This document shows, in pieces, positions 36,360-47,246 of a DNA stretch of 64,000 nt. A program made the position numbers and the translations under genes. Origin of the DNA: Ranitomeya variabilis. Lineage: Eukaryota; Chordata; Amphibia; Anura; Dendrobatidae. The notes beneath the pieces are model-generated. The model had not been told where the DNA came from, made no database searches, and saw only the letters and a list, made by a program, of their open reading frames with translations. The number at the start of each line of letters is the position of its first letter. The stretch's first letter is position 1. The stretch lies in contig NC_135233.1 of assembly GCF_051348905.1 (NCBI RefSeq), positions 594,295,577 through 594,359,576 of the forward strand. The letters run 5' to 3'.

Positions 36360-37470
36360 ACTACCTGGCAGTGGAGATAGGCACCCTAATTTGAAACGGT
36401 AGGCGCCCCCACTCAGCGTCGACTGACCCTAGGGTCCCTCAAAATTCCCTACAATGGAGATGGATAATGCAGAAAATGTCCCAATGCACCCTGGCTCCCA
36501 GAAGAGCAACCAAATAAAATAGAGAAAAAAAAAATTTAGAAAAAAAATAGTAAAGAAAAAAGTCTCATATCACAGATGTAATGCAAGAGATTTTTATCAA
36601 CATAGACAAGTGATGTACTAAGCATATATGAGACAAAAAAATACCCCGAGACAATAGGTTAGAATATAAATAGACAAAATGCAATAAACCTAATATTGTC
36701 CGGATAACCAGGATGTAGTAAATCTAATATTGTCCCAATAGTTCCATACAGTGTTCCCAGGATATGGAAATGAATTAATAAATACCACAATATAAAAGTG
36801 CGTGGTGTAATTTTTATCGTCTCCTAGATAACATAACGGAGTCCTTTCAACATCTGTACTTATAAGACACCAACATCCCTCCCAACATAGAGGAAGTAAA
36901 CAACCACCAGTATAAGTACTAAATTAAATGATAATAATTTCTTGCATTACATTGCATCTGCGATGAGACGTTTTTCTTTACTATTTTCTAAAAAAAAAAA
37001 ATTTCTATATTTCATTTGGTTGCTCTTCTGGGAGCCAGGGTGTATTGGGACATTTTCTGCATTCTCTATCTCCATTGTAGGGAATTTTGAGGGACCCTAG
37101 GGTCAGTCAACGCTGAGTGGGGGCGCCTACCGTTTCATATCAGGGTGCCTATCTCCACTGCCAGGTAGTTTTCCCCCCCCCCCCGATAGGGACCTCCTAG
37201 GCTTTACCAGGACTCCTGTATTGTAGGGACCTCTAGGGATTTTTGAGGGTGAGCTGATGAGGAGTGGGGGCGCCTGTCACAGTAAATTAGGGTGCCTACC
37301 CCCACTGTTAGGCAGCTTGGAATATAGTGACCCCCTAGGGCCCAATAGGTACATACCTTGTGGTTTTTATATTGCTGATGAAAAGAGATTTTTACTTCGT
37401 TGTAATAAAAGTTATACTTTAGGGATCTTTGTTTTCTTAGGTTTTCACGTGTTCTAGGATTCTACTATAT
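36020..37470. mobile_element. Foldback element with ~700-bp arms
   Basis: Left and right halves are complements, including TGGGAGCCAGGGTG, GGGACCCTAGGGTCAGT, TACCTGGCAGTGGAG and TAATAAAAGTTATA words. The centre is near 36745. Near each outer end a GATGA...TAATAAAAG arrangement recalls the pseudo-LTR tips of Penelope-like elements; this is tentative. Poly-A (36328-36357) and poly-C runs lie in the arms. No protein is encoded. Confidence 0.75.
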
Positions 37471-37767
37471 TTTGTGGTTTTCCGTGTAGTTAGGGCAGAC
37501 AGCCGTTTGGGAGGGGAGGGAGGGGGGAAATAAATGACTTATTGCTGCCTTTGAACTAAAATAAGGAGGTATTTGGATGCTACAACCTCTTTATGATAGA
37601 AAACAATGTTTATGTGCCAGTACATCTAATTGTACCCACAACCCCGGCAATAAGCTGTACAGTGAGGAGGAATGGGCTACTTGACCACTGATCTAGTGAT
37701 TGCTGGGGTCATACATTAGTCACCTACTGAGGACAGGCGATTAATGTCTATTGCATTTGAAGACAGT

Positions 37768-37985
37768 GATGAACGAATATGCTGGGATAAGACGTTATCT
37801 GAGCATGCTCGGGTGCTATCAGTGTCTTCAGCGTGCTCAAATATTATGTTTGAGTCCCCACAGCTGCTCAACAGCTGGAACACATGCATGGATTGTCTGT
37901 TAGTCAATCCCTGCATGTGTTTCACCTGTCTTAACAGCAGTGGAGTCTTGAACATATTAGACCATGCTCAGATAACATATTATCC
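37768..37985. mobile_element. Palindromic interspersed repeat
   Basis: Contains CTGAGCATGCTCGGGTGCT and an internal palindrome around ACACATGCATGGATTG / CAATCCCTGCATGTGT. I recall similar sequence as abundant in frog genomes. Confidence 0.55.
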
Positions 37986-38164
37986 AAACACATTCACTAA
38001 TCACTAGAAGACAAGACCAGTACTATAGGTTTTAGAGCCGTTAACACGGCAGCCCTCCTAGTATAGATATTTTTCACAGCTTGTGCCTAAAGCATTCAGA
38101 TGCCTGTACAACTACACTGAATGGTGCGGTTTTTTTTTATCACTGGCTCCTGCACAGATTGTAA

Positions 38165-38335
38165 TGGCACAGTCATATGGCTGTGTAACTTGGATGAGGA
38201 TCGCAATGCTCTGGCAGGTTTCCAGACCAGAGTGCAAGAGCTGTATAGAAATGAATGGGTTCACGCTACGGTGAGGAGAACCGACGGCCTGTCCAAGCAT
38301 TGTGATGCGATCCTCATCCGAGTCATATGGCCCAA
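38165..38335. mobile_element. Small palindromic repeat, GATGAGGATCGCA family, second copy
   Basis: GGATGAGGATCGCAATGCT on the left mirrors AGCATTGTGATGCGATCCTC on the right, with CATATGGC near both ends. Followed by a poly-A run at 38341-38362. Confidence 0.65.
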
Positions 38336-38649
38336 TGGGTAAAAAAAAAAAAAAAAAAAAAACCGTGTATATATTCCTGTTCTGGCAAAAATGGGTGGTA
38401 TGCACAAACAGAGGGCTGTAAATAGCCAAGAGCAGTGCTAAAGCGGCTGCTAGAAAAGCTAGGCACAGCGCTTGGCCAGTCCATAGGACGTTGATGGCTC
38501 TCTGGTCGGGTCCATGCATTGCTGCTTTACTCTAATGGGAATAGCGGTGCCCCATTCTACAGATCGGTGCAGGTCCCAGTGGTCAGACCACCAGCTATCA
38601 ATAAGTTATTACCTATCCAGTGGATAAGAGAAATTGTTTAATCTGACAA

Positions 38650-38760
38650 AGCAGGGCTGTGGAGTCGGTAAGCCAAACCTCCTAGTCCTCAATTTCCATG
38701 ACACGGACTCCACCAAAATGGGCTCCAACTCAACAGTCCTGCGGACAAGGCCTGTAAAGG
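38650..38760. mobile_element. Short interspersed repeat, GGGCTGTGGAGTCGGTAAGC type
   Basis: A compact repeat with GTCGGTAAGCCAAACCTCC and ACTCCACCAAAATGGGCTCC. I recall close relatives as common in frogs. The family class is unknown to me. Confidence 0.5.
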
Positions 38761-39001
38761 TTTCAGCACTACTGTAACGGTGTAAAATTAACAAATATTG
38801 TGCCCCATCTCAAATAAGGGCCTTATTAAGCGGGCTGTAATCAAAAATTGTATCACACAGCCACATGCAGTAGAGTTACCCAGAACCAGCACTATATATC
38901 CAAGGTTCTTTGCGCTTTCCCATAGAAATGTATTAATGCAATATCAGCTGTCGTTGACGAAGGAATTTTGACTGACATTTGTACTTAAATCAATAGAGAT
39001 A

Positions 39002-39007
39002 TTTATT
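39002..39007 (-). terminator. Possible PABPN1L polyadenylation signal
   Basis: AATAAA on the minus strand about 200 bp after the PABPN1L stop. Position is suitable, but the surrounding sequence is AT-rich, so the match could be chance. Confidence 0.35.
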
Positions 39008-39209
39008 TTTTTATCCAGAAGAGAAAAAAAAAAAATCCAGTGCGTTTCTCCAGTTTCTCAGCACTACATGTAGGTTACGCAAGAATAATCAGTTGGTTTG
39101 AGGAAGCACTGACGCAAGGTGTAGGAGACGTGGCCGGTCTAGGAGGACCTAAACCGTTCTTGACACGGGGCGGACATAATCGTACGATTTCCAACCACAA
39201 TATTGAGGT

Positions 39210-42200
39210 TCAGTAGGGCTTATTCCACTGGACGGTTCTTCCACGACCTCTAGGGAAAAGAAAAAGTTGGGGGATCAGAGGAAGCATTGAAAATATCTTT
39301 AAATAAAAACTGTGTAATGTGGGTAAGACTGGGGGTATTTTAATTGTGTCAGTGGCAAATATATATATTTTGACATGGGGGATGAAAAAGCATCAGCCCT
39401 GCCTTACTGGAGATATTGCATAAACGAGACACAGACCCCCAATTCTAGACTCATGCAAACACTTTGTCCCCATTAGAACATATGGATGGATCCAGCTCAA
39501 TCAGCCAAAAACAAGAAGAACCCCTCAAGGGTCCAGTTCAGGAAGCGGGTGCTTTGTGGAACACACACATCACTTAAATTTCTCAATTTTTTTTTTTTTT
39601 TTTTTTAAAGAATCCATGCCCCTTCTACACCTTTATCTCCCTCCACCCGAATGTGCGATTTAACGTAGAGACACAAGACACCTTCCAGAATGGTTTCCAG
39701 GAGGCTTTATCGGTGCCCAAGAGATTTGCCAAATTCTTCCAGTTATCTTGGAAGCATCCAATGTGTTGAGGGAGAGTTGGTAAATATGCATCATGTAGTC
39801 TTAAATTCTATTCCAGGAAAGATATATCACAGCATAAACCACTTTGCTGGTTTCACCCCCTTTACAGAAACTGGTACACAGACCTGTATGGACGATTCCT
39901 GGACCTCTGACCTCTCTGGAAGCTTCCCCTGGTCCCTCTGGGTCTTCCACGGAACCCTCCCCTGTCCGTGCTGCTAATGCCGGGCATGTTTGTCCTCTTG
40001 GGTAAAACCTAGAAAGGGCAGAATACAAACCATTAGGGGTCCGTATTTAGAAATGAAACTGGTTAGCGGGACACGTTAGAACATCTGTACAATAAACTAG
40101 TGACCACTACCTTTCCCATGATGGCATATCTGAAGGATGCCCCTCTAGGGATCATTGTGCTATTTTTTTTATATTTCTTAATCGGCTAGAACATTTATCC
40201 TTGGACAGGTGACGTGAATAACTTTGATCATCGTGTTATAATGGCGATGTTGATGTGTTGGAGAGTGGAAAAATTGGGCAAACGTACGCGTCCGAGTGAC
40301 AGAAGCCAAATTCTATGGCAAACACAACTGGGTCAAACAGTTTAGGTAAAGGTGTCCGACCATATGGATTATTGCAACCTGCCATCTATGGGGTTGCATA
40401 ATCTTAGACCACTCAAGGTGCCATGCTGACCCACGTCCACCACCGAATGCACCTGCAATGAGTGTAGGAACTAAGCTTTGTGGATCTGTGATTCCGTTGG
40501 GCCCTCATGATGAGATTGTGATGGGTTTTTCAATGGCAGTCGGTGGCTGTACCCAATGTGGGAATGGTTCAAGTTGTTGACTTGTCTCCAAATCTCAAGC
40601 TAAAAATCGACCACCAGAGGGATGTGCTCAGAAAACCAGTCATATCCATCGGAGGTCACACCAAGCAGATTAATAGACAAAAGGATCTCCTGCTGACATC
40701 TTTATAGCCATTCCGGTTTTATGGTGGATTGGGATAGATTATACATTCACCCTGTTCTCCACATTTATAATCTCACCTTGATTGTTCGTCCTCGGAACAC
40801 GGATTCGTCCATTGCGACGGCAGCTTCCATTGAGCTCTTTTCTGCAAACTCTATATATGCATATCTATAGGACAAGTTAGGACCAGAAAAGTTATATCTC
40901 CATTATAATCACCCAGCGCAGAGTGGACTCTTCTACCAGAACCTTATCTCACATGCACAGAACGTAAGGAATTCAGTTTACTGAACTTTAAGCAAGCACA
41001 GTCATTAAGACCTGGATAGAAGACCTCTTAACGAGGCCTTAAACCACAGTCGTCTTCTCTTACCCTTTGGGATGTCCAGAAAATTTGTCACATAAAATTG
41101 TGATCCGGTTGATGGAGCCACAACTACTGAAGTGAGACTCTAAATCCTGGGCTGTGCCTCCATAATCCACCTGAGACGAGAAGAGGCAAAGACAACCCAA
41201 ATTATTAAGGAATTATCAATCACACCAAAGATGGCAAAAGCCTGCTCAGATTTCCCCTCGAGAAGCCAAATCAATACGACTAGCGGCAGAAAAATAGAAT
41301 TTATTTCCTGTCAGTGGACCGTCAAGCGACATCACCAGTATATTTATTGCAGGTCAGCCTAATAAAAAGTTTTAACTTAAAAACAAAACACTACAGATTG
41401 TAGCCATCTTAGGGTATGTGCACATGTTGCGGATTTTACTGCGGATCCGCAGCGGTTTTGATGCTGCGTGTTCGTAGCAGTTTTCCCTGAGTTTACAGTA
41501 CCATATAAACCGATGGAAAACAAAATCCGCAGTGCACATGGTGCGGAAACGTAGCGTTGTTTATTCTGCAGCATGTCAATTCTATGTGCGGATTCCGCAG
41601 CGGTTTACACCTGCTCCATAATAGGAATCCGCAGGTGTAAAACCACAGGTGGAATCCGCACAAAAACCGCGGTAAATCACAGTGCTTATTACCTGCGGAT
41701 TTCTCAAAACAGGTGCGGAAAAAAATCCACAGAGGTTCCATCTACGTGTGCACATAGCCTTAGTCTTTGTGCAAATCATATTGAAGTCTCCATCATACAT
41801 TCATCCTAAACAAAATGGCAGCTTTTTACCAAACAAAATAGTGTTACCAATCAGTAGCTTAGCTACTGGGGGGCAGAGGGGGTCGTTACCTGAAGGGGCT
41901 CATGAGGCAGAACACAGCACAAGAGGAGAGTAGGAAGTGCCTGCGTCCCTGCCTGACGGAGACTCTGCAGCTGGTAGCACAGTGGCCATCTATTCTGCAG
42001 AGTCTCCATCCTGCACTGTAATTCTGCAGAGTCTCCATCCTGCACTGTAATGGTATGTTTCCACGGTAAGTAAACGCTGCTTGTTTGACGCTGCAGCGTC
42101 AAACAAGCAGCGTCCAGATGTTCCAGCATAGTGGAGGGGATTTAATGAAATCCCGTCTCCACTATGCGTGGAAACCCGCACGCGGCGGCCCTGCGACTCC

Positions 42201-45200
42201 GGACATGCTGCGCGTCTTTTCAGATCGCAGCATGTCCGTACACCTTGCGGGGACGCAGCGTCCCCGCAAGGCATATCACAGGGCCCTATGGCGAGGGGTG
42301 CGATGATCCCGGATGTGTACTGTACACATCCGGCACCATCGCGTTCCAGGAAGGGGGCGGGGCTTAGCGCCGAGCGGCTTCGCCGCTGCGGCGATACCGC
42401 CGCCCCTCCGGACCGTGGAGCCATACCCTAAGGGTATGTGTCCACGTTCAGGATTGCTTCAGGCTTTGGTCAGGATTTTATGCAAGTAAAATCCTGACCA
42501 AAACTGCACCTGAGGTCACTGGCAGGTCACCTGCGGTGTGCCTGCGTGTTTTGCTCATTGTAGCAACATGCTGCGTTTTGAAAAGACGCACCGCGCATGC
42601 GTTTTTTAACGCATAGTGGAGTCGGGATTTCATGAAATCCCCTCCACTATGCTGTAACATCTGGATGCTGCGAAAAAACGCAGCGTTTCCTGAACGTGGA
42701 AACATACACTAAGGGTACGTGTCCACGTTCAGAATGGCCGGCACTTGGACTTGATAATGTGTGCAAAATTGTAAAGCGCTGCGGAATATGTTAGCGCTAT
42801 ATACAAATAAATATTATTATGATTATTGGACGGAGCGGAAAACTCGCTCTGCTCTTCTGTAGACACGATGATGCCGGACGTGTTCATAGCACACATCCGG
42901 AATCATCGCACCCCACACATAGGGCCCTGTGTTTTACCTTGCAGCGGCACAGCGTCGCCGCAAGGTAAACGGACATGCTGCGATCTAAAGAGACGCGCCG
43001 CATGTCCGGAATTGCAGGGCCGCCGGATGCGTGTTACCACGCATAGTGGAGACGGGATTTCATAAAATCCCCTCCACTATGCTGTAACATCTGGACGCTG
43101 CGGATTGAATGCTGGGGCTCCATGCAGCGTTCAATCCGCAGCTACTGTATTCTGGATGTAACACAGCACGTGGACACATACCCTAAGGGTATGTTTCCAC
43201 GTTCAGGAAACGCTGCGTTGAGCCGCAGCATCAAACAAGCAGCGTCCAGAGGTCACAGCATAGTGGAGGGGATGAGGTGGGTGAGGGGGACAGGGCAGGG
43301 CACTGGGAGTGAATGCGAGGATGGGGTGTTGTGAGGGCACAGGTGGGTGAGGGGTGACAGGGCACCAGGAGGGTTAATATGAGGATGGGGTATTGTGAGG
43401 ACTGAGGTGGGTGAGGGGGGGACAGGGCACTGGGGGGGGGTGAATGTGAGGATGGGGGTATTAGGAGGGCTAAGGTGGGTGAATGTGAGGATGGGGTATT
43501 GTGGGGGCTGAGTAGAGGGAAGGGACAGGGCAATACCCCAATTAGGGTGCACCACATAGCTGTAGCCAGGATTACCTGATTAAGGGCCCACTCAGATTTT
43601 TCGCCCCCCCAAAAAAAAAAAAAAAAAAAAGCTGAAACCCTAGCTATGCCTCTGGTAAAAAAGTAGGAAACCCCCATTTATCCCATTATGGCCAACGGGG
43701 TAAGGCTACGTTCACATTAGCGTTGTGCGACGCAGCGTCGGGCGCCGCTGTGGCGACGCATGCGTCATGCGCCCCTATATTTAACATGGGGGCGCATGGA
43801 CATGCGTTGCACTTGCGTTTTGTGACGCATGCGTCACTGCGGCGCACGCGTCAGGGCGCAGAGGACGCAGCAAGTTGCATTTTTTGTGCGTCCAAAATCA
43901 AGCAAAAAAAGGACACATGCGTCACAAAACAATGCGTTTTGCATGCGTTGTGCATTGCGTCGCCGATGCGTCGCCGACGCAACACACAACAACGCAAATG
44001 TGAACGTAGCCTTAGTCAGACACCTGGCACAGCTATTAATTTTTTCTGCTCCTTTGTAGTCAATGGGAACAGAACCTGAACAAGGTTCTTCCATGTTCTG
44101 TGCAGGCTCCTTAGAGGAGTTCAGTATAGCGACAGATACCAAATGTATTGTAGAAAGTAGGACTGAAGTAAGTTCCTAATTAGGCAAGTTGTTAAAGACT
44201 TACATTTCCTACATATACAGAACGTTTATCAGCCTCCCGCTTCTCTTCTGCGCTCAAAGAATAAGGAAGACCTGAGAAATGGGGAGAACAGCATGGGTTA
44301 GCTTGTGAGCCATCAACCCAGCAGCAGGACCGGTATCTGCTCCTTTTTGTGAGGAGGACGAGGACTGCGAGATTTCTACATAATGACCCCCTAGAGGGTA
44401 CTCGTGGAGTACGTTTCTGCCCAAACCAAATATGAGGGCCGGTGTCCTGTAGTGGGACCTTACGTCCCAGCATCTTGCGGCTCAATTGGCATTAACCAGA
44501 GGCCACCAGAATTGGCAGGTCTACCGGTACCTGTACAGATCAGAGCAGATTCGCTCGGAGCACATATGCATAACAGTAGATTAGATTACCTACCAACTTT
44601 AGAGTGCTCATCGGTCGTCTCATCCCCGGTCAGTCCCTTCAGGCGCTCTGCCTCTTCTTCCATCTCTCGTACCCGCATCTTTATGGCTTTCAATTCCTGG
44701 AGAATGCATGTACCCAGTGACTAGAGCAGTACCATTAGTTAGTGCACAGTCAGATATCATCTCACTGAAGGCTATGGGTACAGGCCAACTTCCACTGAAA
44801 TAGGATGATTTTTTTAGGGTGTCATTTGCACAAGAATTTCTGTTTGCCGCTGAACTCCTACACTGCAAGACCCCCACCTCTAATCATTACTGCTGCAATG
44901 GGTCCATCGATGTGGCTGTAGTGTGTGAAGTCATGTTGACATCATATGACCACTGCAGCTAATCACTAGGCTCAGTCATAAACATTTGGCCACGCCATGA
45001 TGCACATAAGGAATTGTTCATACAGAATGACTGTTGAAACTAAGTAGAGGTGCTCTGTGCTTCACAGCGGGGCCAATCATTCAAACACATCTTTCCACCC
45101 ATCTCCAGCCTGCTCCTTCTTTGATTGACATCTCTGGCTTCAAAGTGCCATAGAAGGGTGGAGATAGATGGAAACCAAGCAGGCGGGAAGCTGTAGTTAC

Positions 45201-47246
45201 ATTTTTTGTCACACCAAGGGTGCGTCGAGCACCTGTACTTCGTTTTAACAGTCATTCTGTAACCTCTTCACCACTGATGAAAATAATCTGGTCATCTCCC
45301 TGCCTTTGATGCAGGCTACGGCCCCGAGCCTGCATCTTTCCCTGCACATGACAGCTGATCTGATAAGCCGCCATGTGCCTCTGACCGCCAGGGTTAAATG
45401 CCGCTGCCCATCTCTGACAGCAGCATTTAAAATGTGTTGGCCACAAGTGCGTCACAATACCCGCCCATCAGCTGGGGGTCTGCAGAAGACACCCAATGCG
45501 TATCATTGTAAAGCCCCTATGAACGCCGGCACAAGGCATGTCTCAGAAAACGTTGACAAAAACAAATTTTTTTTGTTCTCTTACAAATTTTGGATTTTTT
45601 CCACCATTTGAATTAAAAAAAAAAAAAAAAAAAAAAAAAGTTATGGATCTTCAAAGATGGGGGGTGCAAACAAAAAAAGAAATTTGCCTGGGGCTGAAGG
45701 GGTTAAGCTCAGCTGCAGCCCATAAAGACAATTTTTCTTATATACTGTGGTATATAGTACAAGTGATTAAATAATTGCAGATTCAAGTGGGCAAAGATAA
45801 TAAAAATTCCCTGTTAAAAAATGCAAAAACAAAAAAGTTCTCCAGTCAATAAGATTAACCCCTTAACAATGGGGCTAATTTCTCAAATCTGACAAGTATC
45901 ACTTTATGTGGTAATAACTCTGGAACACTTCAACATATCCTATTGATTTTTAGTGTTTTTTTTTTGTAACACGTATTTTAGATAGTGGTAAATTTATGTC
46001 GATATTTTCTGCATTTATTTATAAAACTATCGTAAAAACGTAACAAAAATTCCCCCAAATTTGCAATTTTCGAACGTAGAATGATTATCCTTTTAATCCA
46101 GATAGTCATACCACAGAAAATCGTTAATAAAAACATTTCCCTCATCTCTGCCTTACATCAGCACCATTTGTAAAATGGTGTTTTATCTTTTTAGCATTTG
46201 AAGAGATTTAAAAATGTAGCGGTAATTTTTCACTTTTTCAAGGAAATTTATTTTTTTCATTTTTGGGGGGGGAACCTATTACGTTTTGAAGTGGTTTTGG
46301 GGGTCCTATATATCGGAAACCCCCAAAAGTGATTAGTTTAGAAAACACACCCCTCAAGGTATTTGAAATTGCTTTCAGGTAGTTTATTAACCCTTCGGGT
46401 GCTTTTCAGGAATTAATACATTTAATTTTTGCCATCAAAATGTTTCTAACTTCTGAACATGCCGCTATAGCCGGCAGACTCTAAGGTCGTTATTTGGCCG
46501 TGAATTGCCACGGCAAACATCAGGACCACACAATCAAGATCTCAGGGTGCCACCACACTCCATTAACCATCTAGGTGCTGTAGTCATTGACAGCAGCATT
46601 TAAAGGGTTCAACAACTATAGTAGATACCGTACACTAATCATGGCTGGTGTAGCAAGTTGTCAGCTGTAGTGTACAGCTGGCAGCTACAGGATTGTCACC
46701 CATCGGTGGACGCTAGTCTCTCTTATCGCAGGTCAGTAAAAAGACGTCTTGGTGGCCACTAAGGGGCTAAATATTAGCACCACGCTTTAGGAATGGCCGA
46801 GCACGCTAGGACGCCGACTTACAGGATCGTCAAAGTCTCCGTCTTCATGGAGGTCCCGTTCACCGCCACCAACCTCCAGTTCTGAATCCTTCCCAGACAT
46901 TTCCCACGTCACATCCCAGTCGGGAGGCAATTGGCTGTGGTTGCCCCACACCTGACTACCGTAGCCCAGGCCTGAAGAACATAACAGAAGAGCAGCAGAC
47001 ATCAATGCTATAGAGATAAGAGCAGAAAATCGGCCCCAGCTGCTCCCATTCATGGTCACATTGCAGCGGACGCCATCTTGTAACACAATGGAGCCCTATT
47101 AGGTGGCTACATGATAGATTAAATACACAAGTAACTGGATCCAGATAGATAAATTCCAGAGCATGTGTCTGGATGTCTTTGGTAACCATTGCAATGGCAG
47201 GGGACAACTAAACACCAAGCACCTCTGATTTACCTGTGTGTATCAT
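39210..47246 (-). CDS. PABPN1L: Embryonic/nuclear poly(A)-binding protein 1-like (ePABP2)
   Basis: Nuclear poly(A)-binding protein of the PABPN1 family, known as the oocyte/embryo form in frogs and mammals. Secure exons in transcript order: 46823-46971, 44594-44696, 44204-44271, 41064-41170, 40777-40864, 39884-40008, 39210-39249. A 13-nt first exon at 47234-47246 (MIHTG) is a tentative choice because its phase fits; with it the protein has 230 residues. An acidic N-terminus leads into a coiled coil ([21 protein letters not shown]), then one RRM with RNP2 SVYVGNVDYG and RNP1 KGYAYIEF. The tail runs [18 protein letters not shown] into an Arg/Gly-rich region ending NKPY, like the SPY/TPY end of PABPN1. 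Neighbours match the human order. Confidence 0.92.
41412..41759. mobile_element. MITE, GGGTATGTGCACATG family
   Basis: Left end GGGTATGTGCACATG, right end CGTGTGCACATAGCC, flanked by TTA at 41409-41411 and 41760-41762. The interior is full of GCGGAT/ATCCGC inverted words. Lies in the 3-kb PABPN1L intron. Confidence 0.85.
42051..42428. mobile_element. MITE 1 of a four-element chain
   Basis: TGGTATGTTTCCACGG at the left and CCGTGGAGCCATACCC at the right, with TAA at 42048-42050 and 42429-42431. The interior is GC-rich and palindromic. Confidence 0.82.
42432..42709. mobile_element. MITE 2 of a four-element chain
   Basis: GGGTATGTGTCCACGTTCAG at the left and a mirrored CTGAACGTGGAAACATACAC at the right. 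Shares TAA 42429-42431 with MITE 1 and TAA 42710-42712 with MITE 3. It is an inverted relative of 7031-7345. Confidence 0.88.
42713..43183. mobile_element. MITE 3 of the chain, carrying a nested SINE-like tail
   Basis: GGGTACGTGTCCACGTTCAG at the left and CGTGGACACATACCC at the right, bounded by TAA 42710-42712 and TAA 43184-43186. An insertion at about 42745-42835 interrupts it. Confidence 0.82.
42745..42835 (+). mobile_element. SINE/LINE 3'-tail fragment nested in a MITE
   Basis: Contains AAAGCGCTGCGGAATATGTT then AGCGCTATATACAAATAAAT and an ATTATTATG tail. I recall this as a widespread vertebrate 3' end of CR1/L2-mobilised elements. Confidence 0.6.
43187..43275. mobile_element. MITE 4 of the chain, truncated
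   Basis: Begins GGGTATGTTTCCACGTTCAG directly after TAA 43184-43186. It has CAGCGTCCAGAGGTCACAGC and breaks off into a GGGTGAGG-rich tandem repeat (about 43268-43520) with no matching right end. Confidence 0.75.
43268..43530. repeat. Imperfect G-rich tandem repeat
   Basis: Units of roughly 55-65 bp with GAGGATGGGGTATTGTGAGG, GGTGGGTGAGGGG and GACAGGGCA. It lies where MITE 4 is truncated. Confidence 0.75.
43702..44013. mobile_element. MITE, AAGGCTACGTTCACATT family
   Basis: AAGGCTACGTTCACATTAGC and its complement form the ends. The interior repeats GACGCATGCGTC-type palindromes. Target duplication is not clear (TAA left, TTA right). Confidence 0.8.
44697..46822. other. PABPN1L intron 2, no exon recognised
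   Basis: Contains A/T runs and, at about 46240-46450, a sequence with AAACACACCCCTCAAGGTAT that I recall as a common frog interspersed repeat of unknown class. Confidence 0.45.

Larger units (their letters stand above)
35370..39001. other. Intergenic region TRAPPC2L-PABPN1L, gene-free apart from repeats
   Basis: The two genes converge here. Besides the foldback at 36020-37470 it contains small palindromes at 37768-37985 and 38165-38335 and a common-type repeat at 38650-38760. No exon was recognised. Confidence 0.6.

Noticed and set aside
41064-44271. Splitting PABPN1L into two genes because of the 3-kb intron
   Set aside because: Phases join exactly across the intron (GN, then VDYG) within the RRM, so it is one gene.
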